This document shows positions 7,345 to 15,150 of a stretch of DNA of 64,000 nt, piece after piece. A program made the translations under genes and the position numbers. This stretch comes from JBPOHE01 sp052035915 (GTDB lineage: Bacteria; Pseudomonadota; Gammaproteobacteria; Chromatiales; Chromatiaceae). The notes under the pieces are model-generated. The model had not been told where the DNA came from, searched no databases, and saw only the letters and a program-made list of their open reading frames with translations. The stretch covers positions 1 through 64,000 of the forward strand of contig JBPOHE010000033.1 of assembly GCA_052035915.1 (NCBI GenBank). The letters run 5' to 3'. How positions within the stretch are numbered: the first letter of the stretch is position 1; the number at the start of each line of letters is the position of its first letter.

Positions 7345-9306
7345 ATGGCGACTCCTGGCGGTGAAGTGGAAACCAAGCTCACTTGGCGGCGATTCAAAGA
7401 CGGGGATCACGATTGGGAAAGCTGGCATGACAAAATCTTCGTCCAGGATACCTCCCATAAATGCCCGACCTATGTGCATAAAACACCGCCTTGTCAGGGT
7501 AGTTGCCCTTCGGGTGAGGACATCCGTGGTTGGCTGGCCATCGTCCGGCAGCAGGAAAAACCGCCGGTAGGGATGGAGTGGCAGGAATATGCTTTTCGTC
7601 GCAGCACCGATGCCAATCCCTTTCCCGCCATGATGGGGAGGGTCTGTCCGGCCCCCTGTCAGGATGGTTGCAATCGTAACGAGGTCGAAGACTTCGTGGG
7701 TATCAACTCGGTGGAGCAATTCATCGGCGATACCGCGATCGACAAGGGCTATAAATTTACCCCGGGCGGGGCCACGGGAAAGCGTATTGCCATCGTCGGT
7801 GGTGGGCCGGCTGGTCTGGCGGCCGCCTACCAGCTCAGGCGCAAAGGTCATGGAGTGACCATCTTCGAAATGAACGATGGTCTTGGCGGCATGTTCCGCT
7901 ACGGCATTCCTGGCTACCGGGTACCGCGTGACCGACTGGATGCGGAGATCAATCGCATCATCGACATGGGGGTCGAGGTTCGCACCAAGATCCGGGTGGG
8001 TAAGGACATCCCGGTCGGGCAACTGGAACAGGAGTTCGACGCCATCCTCTGGGCGCTGGGTTGCCAATCGGGCCGAGGTCTGCCCCTGGCCGGCTGGGAG
8101 GGTACCCCCAACTGCGTGAATGGCGTGGCCTTCCTCAAGGCCTTCAACGAGGGCCGCATGAAGGTCACCGCCTCCAAGGTGGTCTGTGTGGGTGGTGGCG
8201 ATACCTCCATCGACGTGGTGTCTGTAGCCAGACGCATCGGTCACATCGAGCAGAGCCACCCCACCGACCGGCCGGAGTTGGTCATCCGCGACGGCTATGT
8301 CGCCCACGATGCGGCGGTAACAGCGGCCCGTCAGGGGGCCCAGGTCACCTTGACCTCGCTTTTTCCCCGCAGCCAGATGACCGCGGCCGAACATGAGGTC
8401 CATGATGCCCTCAAGGAAGGAGTGACCATCCATGACGGTGTGATGCCCATTGAGTTGGTAAAGAATGATCAGGGGCGCGCCATTGGTCTCAAGGTGGTTG
8501 CCTGTCGCATGGAAGGTCCTCGTCCGATACGGATCGAAGGTGCGCCAGAGTTATTTATCGAGGCCGATCTCATCGTCTCTGCTATCGGCCAGGGTGGCGA
8601 TCTTTCCGGGTTGGAACAATTCGATAATGGCCGCGGCCTGATCAACGCCGACAAGTTCTATCAGGTACCTGGCAAGCCTGGACATTTCGTCGCCGGCGAC
8701 ATCATCCGTCCCCATCTCTTAACCACGGCCATTGGCCAAGCCTCTATCGCTGCCGACAGTATCGACAGCTATCTGCGCCGTGAGGAAGTGAGAAAGCGCC
8801 CGAAGGTGGATGTGCATCACTTCGATCTGCTGCGCAAGATGGAGGAGGCCAGGCTGGCGCCTCAGGTGTTCAAGCCCGAAGAACGCGGCGATATGCGCGG
8901 CACCTCGATGGGGAATTGGGCGGTGCACAATTATGAGGACCGTTCCTCCCAGGAGATCATCCCATCAACCGAGCTGTATCTCGCCCACTTTGGTTATACC
9001 CCCAGGGTCAAGCGGGGCGAAGAGGTTCCGGATGCCGAGGAGGTTCTGGGCCATTTCCATGAGCGGCTGATCGGTCTCTCGACCGAACAGGCCGTCATCG
9101 AGGCCAAACGCTGCATGAGTTGCGGCATGTGCTTCGAGTGCGACAACTGCGTGATTTTCTGTCCCCAGACCGCGGTCTATCGGGTGCCGAAAAAAGAGTC
9201 CACGACCGGACGCTATGTGGCGACCGATTACGCCAAGTGTATCGGCTGTCATATCTGCGCCGATGTCTGTCCTACGGGTTACATCAAGATGGGTCTCGGT
9301 GAGTAG
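7345..9306 (+). CDS. dsrL: DsrL, NAD(P)H:acceptor oxidoreductase
   Basis: A 653-aa iron-sulfur flavoprotein that links DsrAB to NAD(P)(H) in sulfur oxidisers. The order is an N-terminal cysteine-rich FeS region (CPTYVHKTPPCQGSCPSG), a GltD-like two-dinucleotide-binding module (FAD motif GGGPAGLAAAYQLRRKGH, then VCVGGGDTSIDVV), and a C-terminal ferredoxin domain with two clusters (CMSCGMCFECDNCVIFCP and CIGCHICADVCP). The ATG at 7345 is chosen over the TTG at 7330 because GAGGAGAG at 7332-7339 sits directly before it. Confidence 0.96.
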   Translation: MATPGGEVETKLTWRRFKDGDHDWESWHDKIFVQDTSHKCPTYVHKTPPCQGSCPSGEDIRGWLAIVRQQEKPPVGMEWQEYAFRRSTDANPFPAMMGRVCPAPCQDGCNRNEVEDFVGINSVEQFIGDTAIDKGYKFTPGGATGKRIAIVGGGPAGLAAAYQLRRKGHGVTIFEMNDGLGGMFRYGIPGYRVPRDRLDAEINRIIDMGVEVRTKIRVGKDIPVGQLEQEFDAILWALGCQSGRGLPLAGWEGTPNCVNGVAFLKAFNEGRMKVTASKVVCVGGGDTSIDVVSVARRIGHIEQSHPTDRPELVIRDGYVAHDAAVTAARQGAQVTLTSLFPRSQMTAAEHEVHDALKEGVTIHDGVMPIELVKNDQGRAIGLKVVACRMEGPRPIRIEGAPELFIEADLIVSAIGQGGDLSGLEQFDNGRGLINADKFYQVPGKPGHFVAGDIIRPHLLTTAIGQASIAADSIDSYLRREEVRKRPKVDVHHFDLLRKMEEARLAPQVFKPEERGDMRGTSMGNWAVHNYEDRSSQEIIPSTELYLAHFGYTPRVKRGEEVPDAEEVLGHFHERLIGLSTEQAVIEAKRCMSCGMCFECDNCVIFCPQTAVYRVPKKESTTGRYVATDYAKCIGCHICADVCPTGYIKMGLGE

Positions 9307-9317
9307 TAGGTAGCGCC

Positions 9318-9860
9318 ATGCAAAAGGCGAGTTTCGGCATGGCCGGCTTGGTCGCGGCCTTTCTTGCCGGTGTGTTGCTGGTTCTGGCCCAGAGCGTCAT
9401 GGGTGATCCCGGTGTCACGCCGGGTTCCCGGGCGGCAAAGCTCGATGCCTGTGTGCGCTCTACCCCGGATATGCGCCGCAACCACATGAAGTATCTCAAG
9501 CACGAGCGGGATGAAACGGTGCACAAAGGGATACGGGAGCGCGATCTCAGTCTCGCCGGTTGTGTCGGTTGTCATGCGGCTACCGATACCCTCGGCCAGG
9601 CGGTGCCGGTCAATGTCAAGGGGCAGTTTTGCCAGTCCTGCCATGAATTCGCGGCGGTGCATATCGATTGCTTCGGGTGCCATCGCAATACTCCCCAGCA
9701 GGCAAGGCCCGAGTTCATCCCAGGGTTCAGCGAAAACACCCCGGATTCGCAACGGACGTTTGTTTCCCAGCACACCTTGATGAACGATGTCTCGGCCGAC
9801 GGACAGCCGTTGGCCATGCAGAATCACGATGCCGCATCACAGGGGAGGGCACATGACTGA
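9318..9860 (+). CDS. dsrJ: DsrJ, triheme cytochrome c of DsrMKJOP
   Basis: A 180-aa periplasmic cytochrome anchored by an uncleaved or signal-like hydrophobic N-terminus (MAGLVAAFLAGVLLVLAQSV). Three CXXCH heme-binding motifs are visible: CVGCH, CQSCH and CFGCH. This matches the three-heme DsrJ of Allochromatium vinosum. The stop overlaps the start of dsrO by 8 bases, so the two are probably translationally coupled. Confidence 0.95.
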   Translation: MQKASFGMAGLVAAFLAGVLLVLAQSVMGDPGVTPGSRAAKLDACVRSTPDMRRNHMKYLKHERDETVHKGIRERDLSLAGCVGCHAATDTLGQAVPVNVKGQFCQSCHEFAAVHIDCFGCHRNTPQQARPEFIPGFSENTPDSQRTFVSQHTLMNDVSADGQPLAMQNHDAASQGRAHD

Positions 9861-10605
9861 GGTCACCGAGCGTCCGGACATGGATCGTCGTCGGCTTGTT
9901 TCCATCACCGCGGCGACATTGGCGGGGGTGACGATCGCCCCCGGAGTCGTGCTACAGTCCCTGGCCGGGGGGAAGACCCCGAACCAGGGGGTTTCATCCC
10001 AGGTTCGCTGGGGAATGCTCATCGATACAAATAAGTGTGCCGACGGCTGTTCCGCCTGTGTCGAGGCCTGCAACCGGGAGAATGCCATCCCCAGTCACGG
10101 CAGGCCGGCCACGGATCCACAATGGATCCGGAAGGTCAAATTGCGCGACAAGATGACGGGTCGAGTCGCGAATCTGCCTATGATGTGTCAGCACTGTGAA
10201 TTTCCACCCTGTGTGGATGTTTGTCCTACCGGCGCTTCCTTCAGGCGGGCCGATGGTATCGTGATGGTTGATCGTCATACCTGTATCGGTTGCCGCTATT
10301 GCATGATGGCCTGTCCCTACAAAGCGCGCTCATTTATTCACGAGAATATCGAAGAGCATTCCGTAGTCGCCCCCAGGGGTAAGGGATGCGTGGAAAGTTG
10401 TAACTTCTGCGCCTATTGGCTCGATCGTGGTGCCAAAACCACGGCCTGTGCCCAGGCCTGTGCCAAGGCCGGCCACCAGGCGATCATTTTCGGAGACCTC
10501 AATGATCCCGAGAGTGCCATCGCCAAGCGGTTGCGTGAACTGCCGACCCGGCAGATACGTAGCGAGTTGGAACTCAACACCGGTGTTCGTTACGCGGGCG
10601 TCTAG
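9853..10605 (+). CDS. dsrO: DsrO, periplasmic FeS subunit of DsrMKJOP
   Basis: A 250-aa ferredoxin-like protein exported by the Tat system; the twin-arginine signal MDRRRLVSITAATLAG is visible at the N-terminus. Several four-cysteine cluster motifs follow (CADGCSACVEACN, CQHCEFPPCVDVCP, CIGCRYCMMACP, CNFCAYW), as in the DmsB/NrfC family. The ATG at 9853 follows GGGAGGGCAC. It overlaps dsrJ by 8 bases and precedes its membrane partner dsrP. Confidence 0.95.
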   Translation: MTEVTERPDMDRRRLVSITAATLAGVTIAPGVVLQSLAGGKTPNQGVSSQVRWGMLIDTNKCADGCSACVEACNRENAIPSHGRPATDPQWIRKVKLRDKMTGRVANLPMMCQHCEFPPCVDVCPTGASFRRADGIVMVDRHTCIGCRYCMMACPYKARSFIHENIEEHSVVAPRGKGCVESCNFCAYWLDRGAKTTACAQACAKAGHQAIIFGDLNDPESAIAKRLRELPTRQIRSELELNTGVRYAGV

Positions 10606-10624
10606 CTGAGAAGGGGCCAGTACG

Positions 10625-11833
10625 ATGAAGGAGATGCAGTTTCGTGAGCTTTATTGTCCGCCTGCCCGTTATTGGACGGGTCTGACCGGGCTTGCCATCC
10701 TGATGGCCATGAGCTTTGGCACCTTTCTCTATCTTGAACACGAGGGCCATTGGGTCACCGGCATGAACAACCAGGTCATCTGGGGGTTGCCACATGTCTT
10801 CGCCATTTTTCTCATCGTGGCCGCCTCCGGGGCCTTGAATGTGGCTTCCATCGGCTCGGTGTTCGGCGGTCCACTCTACAAGCCTCTTGGCCGTTATTCG
10901 GGGTTGTTGGCCATCTCCCTGCTGATCGGCGGTCTGTTGGTACTGGTGCTCGATCTGGGGCGTCCGGAGCGGCTGATCGTCGCCATGACCACCTATAACT
11001 TCAAGTCGATCTTTGCCTGGAACATCTTTTTGTATACTGGCTTTATCGTCATTACCCTGGTCTATCTCTGGGCCATGATGGAACGCCAGGCCAAGACGCT
11101 CACCCGGCCCATCGGCTTTGTCGCCTTCTTTTGGCGGTTGTTGCTGACGACAGGTACCGGTTCCATCTTCGGTTTTATCGTTGCCCGGGATGCCTACAAT
11201 TCAGCCGTTCTAGCGCCCATGTTCATCATCATGTCCTTCAGCTATGGACTGGCCTTTTTTATCATCACCCTGATGTCCGCCTATCTCTGGGGGGACCGTA
11301 AGCTTGGTGATCTGCGGCTGGCCAAACTGAAAAATCTGCTGGGTGTCTTTGTCGGCGCTGTATTGTTCTTCAATCTGGTCTATCACCTGACCAATCTTTA
11401 TATCGCCCAGCAACATGGTATCGAGCGTTTCATTCTCCTGGATGGTGGTCCCTATACGGCTATGTTCTGGTTGGGGCAGATCCTGATCGGCAGCATTTTC
11501 CCCCTGGTGTTGATCTACGCCCCCAAATATCAGCAATCCCGTTACGCGATAGCCACCGCTTCCATGTTGATCCTGGTGGGCGGCTTCTGCCAGATCTATG
11601 TTCTCCTCATCGGCGGTCAGGCCTATCCCCTCAGCCTCTTCCCCGGATATGAAGTGCTACAGAGTAGTTTCTATGACGGTGTGGTCGCCGCTTATAGCCC
11701 AAGTTTCTGGGAGGCCATGCTTGGTGTAGGTGGAATTGCCGTCGCTCTGGCATTGGTGTCTATCGGCGCCCGTATGCTGAAAGTCTTTCCGGAAAGTCTG
11801 GAAGACCCGGATAGCCTCGGGCCGGCGCACTGA
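10625..11833 (+). CDS. dsrP: DsrP, NrfD-like membrane subunit of DsrMKJOP
   Basis: A 402-aa NrfD/PsrC-family integral membrane protein with about ten hydrophobic segments across its length (for example YWTGLTGLAILMAMSFGTFL and the LLAISLLIGGLLVLVLDLG helix). It is expected to interact with the quinone pool and with DsrO on the periplasmic face. It is the last gene of the membrane-complex run; a strong hairpin (11850-11879) follows before dsrN. Confidence 0.95.
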   Translation: MKEMQFRELYCPPARYWTGLTGLAILMAMSFGTFLYLEHEGHWVTGMNNQVIWGLPHVFAIFLIVAASGALNVASIGSVFGGPLYKPLGRYSGLLAISLLIGGLLVLVLDLGRPERLIVAMTTYNFKSIFAWNIFLYTGFIVITLVYLWAMMERQAKTLTRPIGFVAFFWRLLLTTGTGSIFGFIVARDAYNSAVLAPMFIIMSFSYGLAFFIITLMSAYLWGDRKLGDLRLAKLKNLLGVFVGAVLFFNLVYHLTNLYIAQQHGIERFILLDGGPYTAMFWLGQILIGSIFPLVLIYAPKYQQSRYAIATASMLILVGGFCQIYVLLIGGQAYPLSLFPGYEVLQSSFYDGVVAAYSPSFWEAMLGVGGIAVALALVSIGARMLKVFPESLEDPDSLGPAH

Positions 11834-11849
11834 TTTTTTGTCAAGATTC

Positions 11850-11879
11850 GAGGTCCATCAGGAACTCCTGATGGACCTC
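11850..11879 (+). terminator. Perfect 14-bp hairpin between dsrP and dsrN
   Basis: GAGGTCCATCAGGA and TCCTGATGGACCTC form a perfect 14-bp stem with a 2-nt loop (AC), 17 bases after the dsrP stop. Only TTCG follows, so it lacks a proper U tract. Read-through to dsrN is therefore likely, with the hairpin acting as partial terminator or 3'-end protector. Confidence 0.6.
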
Positions 11880-11906
11880 TTCGCTATTTCCCGCTGACTC
11901 CCCATT

Positions 11907-13280
11907 ATGGCCCACCTCTATATCTCGGCGGCCCATCGCTCTTCTGGGAAGACCACCCTGAGCATTGGGCTCTGCGCCGCCCTACAAGAGCGGGGGCTCC
12001 AAGTCAGACCCTTCAAGAAAGGACCGGATTATATCGATCCTTTGTGGCTGTCCGCCGCGGCCGGCTATCCCTGTCTGAATCTCGATTTTCATACCATGGG
12101 CCGTGACGAGATCCTCGACGGCTTCGGTCGTGCCCTGGGATCGGGAGATATCGGGCTGATCGAGGGCAACAAGGGGCTCTATGACGGCATGGATCTCGAA
12201 GGTACGGACAGCAACGCGGCCATGGCCAAGTTGCTGGCCGCCCCGGTGGTACTGATCCTAGATACCCGGGGTATGACCAGGGGTGTGGCCCCTTTGCTCC
12301 AGGGTTACCAGAGGTTCGACACCGAGGTCGCTATTGTCGGCGTCATTCTCAACAAGGTCGGTGGGGCACGTCATGAGGCGAAATTGCGACGGGTCATCGA
12401 GCATTACACCGATCTGCCGGTGTTGGGGGTTGTGCACCAGTCTCCGGAATTAGAGATCAGCGAGCGTCACCTCGGGCTGATCCCCAGTACCGAGGAACGC
12501 GCCGCCACCGCCATCATCCAACGTCTGACCAGGGCCGTCAGGAACCAAGTCGATATAGACCGGCTACTGACCTTGGCGGCGTCCGCCCCCAAGCCGAAGG
12601 AAAGCCGTGGATTGGAAGACCCTCCCCATCCCGCGGATGTGCGCATCGGTTACCCCAGAGATCGGGCCTTTGCCTTTTACTATCCGGGTGACTTGGCCGC
12701 CCTGGAGGCGGCTGGGGCCGAGCTGGTGCCTTTCGATACCCTGATCGACAGCGGCCTTCCCGAGGTGGATGGCCTTTTCATCGGTGGAGGATTTCCCGAG
12801 ATGGTCATGGAAGAGCTCAACGCCAACCTGTCCATGCGTCAGGCGGTCAGGGCCTTCATCGAAGAGAACGGACCCGTGTACGCCGAATGCGGCGGACTCA
12901 TGTATCTGGCGCGAAGCATCGCCTTCCGGGGCAGGAGCTGTGAAATGGTGGGGGTCATCCCGGGGGAGGTGGTCATGCATGCCCAACCCCCCGGGCGTGG
13001 CTATGTGCGATTGCGCGAGACCCCAGAGCATCCCTGGCCGGATGGTTCGGTCTCTTCGCCAGCCGAGATCAATGGCCATGAATTCCACTATTCCAGCCTG
13101 GAGGCGCTGGACGGGGAACCCAGGTATGCCTATGAGGTCGTCCGTGGAACCGGTATCGATGGCGGCCATGATGGTTATATCTATCGCAACCTGCTGGCCT
13201 GTTACTCCCATCAGCGCAATACCGGGAGCAACGCCTGGGCGAAACGTTTTGTCGAGCATGTCAGGCGGTGCCGGCGCTGA
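11907..13280 (+). CDS. dsrN: DsrN, siroheme amidase (CbiA-like)
   Basis: A 457-aa glutamine-dependent amidotransferase of the cobyrinic acid a,c-diamide synthase family. In sulfur oxidisers DsrN amidates siroheme to the siroheme amide used by DsrAB. The N-terminal P-loop AHRSSGKTTLSIGL (residues about 9-22) and the DxD/FKKGPDYIDP region bind ATP. The C-terminal class I glutaminase domain shows the nucleophile motif YAECGGLMYL and a late HEFHYS histidine. It starts 27 bases after the hairpin that follows dsrP. Confidence 0.95.
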   Translation: MAHLYISAAHRSSGKTTLSIGLCAALQERGLQVRPFKKGPDYIDPLWLSAAAGYPCLNLDFHTMGRDEILDGFGRALGSGDIGLIEGNKGLYDGMDLEGTDSNAAMAKLLAAPVVLILDTRGMTRGVAPLLQGYQRFDTEVAIVGVILNKVGGARHEAKLRRVIEHYTDLPVLGVVHQSPELEISERHLGLIPSTEERAATAIIQRLTRAVRNQVDIDRLLTLAASAPKPKESRGLEDPPHPADVRIGYPRDRAFAFYYPGDLAALEAAGAELVPFDTLIDSGLPEVDGLFIGGGFPEMVMEELNANLSMRQAVRAFIEENGPVYAECGGLMYLARSIAFRGRSCEMVGVIPGEVVMHAQPPGRGYVRLRETPEHPWPDGSVSSPAEINGHEFHYSSLEALDGEPRYAYEVVRGTGIDGGHDGYIYRNLLACYSHQRNTGSNAWAKRFVEHVRRCRR

Positions 13281-13354
13281 GAGGGTCCACTTCCGGGTTA
13301 TCACCCGAGTCATCCAAGACTAGGTACAGACAGAGCAACCCAAAAGGAGCCGTC

Positions 13355-13669
13355 ATGTTCAAACTCACAACCGCGGCCGCTGAGCAGGTCCGCGCCGCCG
13401 CTCATCAGAGCGGTCTCGATGGCTTGGCGCTACGGCTGGCCGCTTCCCGTGCTGCCGATGGGTCCATCAGCTATCGGATGGGATTCGATGAGGTCAAGGA
13501 GGATGACATCCTGCTTACCACGGAAGGGGTGCGTGTCATTATGGAACCGGAGTCCGTGCCCCTGCTCGACGAGGCGGTCATGGACTTCGTCGAGCTCGAA
13601 CCGGGCCGTTTCCAGTTCATCTTTCTCAATCCCCGGGACTCCAATTACGTCCCCCCACAGCAGGAATGA
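13355..13669 (+). CDS. dsrR: DsrR, cysteine-free IscA-like protein
   Basis: A 104-aa protein of the A-type FeS scaffold (IscA) fold. The three cysteines needed for cluster binding in IscA are absent: no cysteine is present in the whole protein. This matches DsrR of Allochromatium vinosum, which acts after transcription on dsr expression. The start at 13355 (MFKLTTAAAEQVRAAA) follows AAAAGGAG at a good distance; upstream in-frame codons lack a ribosome site. Confidence 0.93.
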   Translation: MFKLTTAAAEQVRAAAHQSGLDGLALRLAASRAADGSISYRMGFDEVKEDDILLTTEGVRVIMEPESVPLLDEAVMDFVELEPGRFQFIFLNPRDSNYVPPQQE

Positions 13670-13692
13670 TCCCGAGACCGAGGGACTGAGAA

Positions 13693-14829
13693 ATGGAATT
13701 GTCCCCCGAGGATAGCCTGCGGCTCAACGTGCTCCTGGCGAGTCAACCCCTGGCTATCCGCATCGATGAATCCTCCATGAGCGTCCATGGTCTGACCGAG
13801 ACCGGCGAGGCCAGAATCCGATTGAATCCGGTGGGGCGTCACGAGAGCTATCTGCGTCGGGTGCGGGAATTGTTTTCCGGCCAGGTGCTGGGGTCCCCGG
13901 GTGGTTATCCGGTCTATCTGCAACGTTGGACCAGGATGGGGCAGATGCGGGACGAGAGTTTGGCGCAATTGCTCCTGCTGGGTGAACCCGAGGCCGTGGT
14001 GGCCGCCGTATGTGCCCCGGGGTTGACCGCCGAGCTGGCGCGTCGGGCCTGGTGGGCGATGCCGGATGCCCATAATGCCCGCCGCATGCTGGCCAATCCT
14101 CGGGTCGCCGAAGATCTCTTGGGCCGGGAATTGGCCGCCTTTCTCATCGAGTATCTGCCCTTCGAGACCGAAGCCGAGGCGATGATCGAAACCATCCGCC
14201 TGGTGTTGCAACCCGGGCTTTTGGCCGAAAAGGCCAAGCAGGATTTATGGAATAAGGCCAGACATAAGAATATATTTTATGTCGGTTTTCTTTCCTCCAT
14301 CCCTGACGCCCTACCACTGACTCGACCGGCCCGTGCCGACATGGTCGCTCTCCAAAGCCAACTGGAGCCGCTCGCCCAGTGCGGCAATCCCATCGCCGCA
14401 CTCTTGGAAAAACTCCTGTCGGCCTCCGGTCAGACCTATCTGGAGACCCTGATCCGTGTTCTCGCCACGCCGTCCACCCAGGAGATGGTTACCACGACCC
14501 TTGAGCTGATCGGAACCCATTTTCGCTCCCTGCGTCCGGAGGGAGATCCGGGATTGAGCCTGAGCGAACTCCAGGGCGAGGCGGCGGATTTCGCCCTCCA
14601 CTCGCCTCTCCCCCAGGTAGAGGAGATCCGTACCCTGGCCGAGGGGAGCATGCTGGCGGAACTCCAGGCTTTGCGGCTTCTCTCCGGCCTGGGCTATGGA
14701 GTGATACGCCCAGTCCTCAAGGAGAGCACCGCCACGGGGAGTCTCATGAGACGCAAACTGGAACCCGTGTTGACCCCCATCATCCAGCAATTGGAAATCC
14801 TGCGCGGTCCCCAGGCTCGGAGCGGCTGA
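13693..14829 (+). CDS. dsrS: DsrS, cytoplasmic protein of the dsr cluster
   Basis: A 378-aa soluble protein without recognisable catalytic motifs or membrane segments. It is called DsrS from its position as the last gene after dsrR and from its length. In Allochromatium vinosum DsrS, like DsrR, influences dsr gene expression without being essential for the enzymes. The start follows CCGAGGGACTGAGAA. The cluster ends here; dyad element copy 2 follows after 59 bases. Confidence 0.85.
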   Translation: MELSPEDSLRLNVLLASQPLAIRIDESSMSVHGLTETGEARIRLNPVGRHESYLRRVRELFSGQVLGSPGGYPVYLQRWTRMGQMRDESLAQLLLLGEPEAVVAAVCAPGLTAELARRAWWAMPDAHNARRMLANPRVAEDLLGRELAAFLIEYLPFETEAEAMIETIRLVLQPGLLAEKAKQDLWNKARHKNIFYVGFLSSIPDALPLTRPARADMVALQSQLEPLAQCGNPIAALLEKLLSASGQTYLETLIRVLATPSTQEMVTTTLELIGTHFRSLRPEGDPGLSLSELQGEAADFALHSPLPQVEEIRTLAEGSMLAELQALRLLSGLGYGVIRPVLKESTATGSLMRRKLEPVLTPIIQQLEILRGPQARSG

Positions 14830-14888
14830 GAAAGTGTTGGGAAAGTCTCTCACGGCGAGGGCCTGGCTCCCGGTTTCGAGCTTGCAGG

Positions 14889-15008
14889 CCCCGGGCATCG
14901 ATCCGAAAGGCCCAATTTGTGTTCTTATTTCAAGAACAAATAAAGAAAAAAAGAACAGATTGTTCTCTTAATAAGAACAATATGGGCCAAAATAGACCTT
15001 GGCCCGGA
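14889..15008. repeat. Dyad element, copy 2 (type A arm on left)
   Basis: A 120-bp copy between dsrS and pepN. The inner palindromes are at 14919-14939 (GTGTTCTT, ATTTC, AAGAACAA) and 14960-14980 (TTGTTCTC, TTAAT, AAGAACAA), again with starts 41 bp apart and a purine-rich spacer. The left arm begins CCCCGGGCATCGATCC (type A, proximal to the dsrS end) and the right arm ends TTGGCCCGGA. It is the most diverged copy in its arms but keeps the inner spacing exactly. Confidence 0.88.
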
Positions 15009-15150
15009 GGCCGTTTGGAACGGCTGGAACCACGCCTGTCGCGGCCCATCGGCTCGGTGGTGGCCGCGGCACCCCGGCCTCTCGGACGACTTGCCCTGGG
15101 ATGGTTCCGACCCAATCTCCGAGTTGTCGCATCCCAATCCAGGAATACCT

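Noticed and set aside
14889..15008. Dyad elements as ordinary rho-independent terminators
   Set aside because: The stems are AT-rich, doubled and not followed by T runs, and the outer arms extend the symmetry far beyond a terminator.
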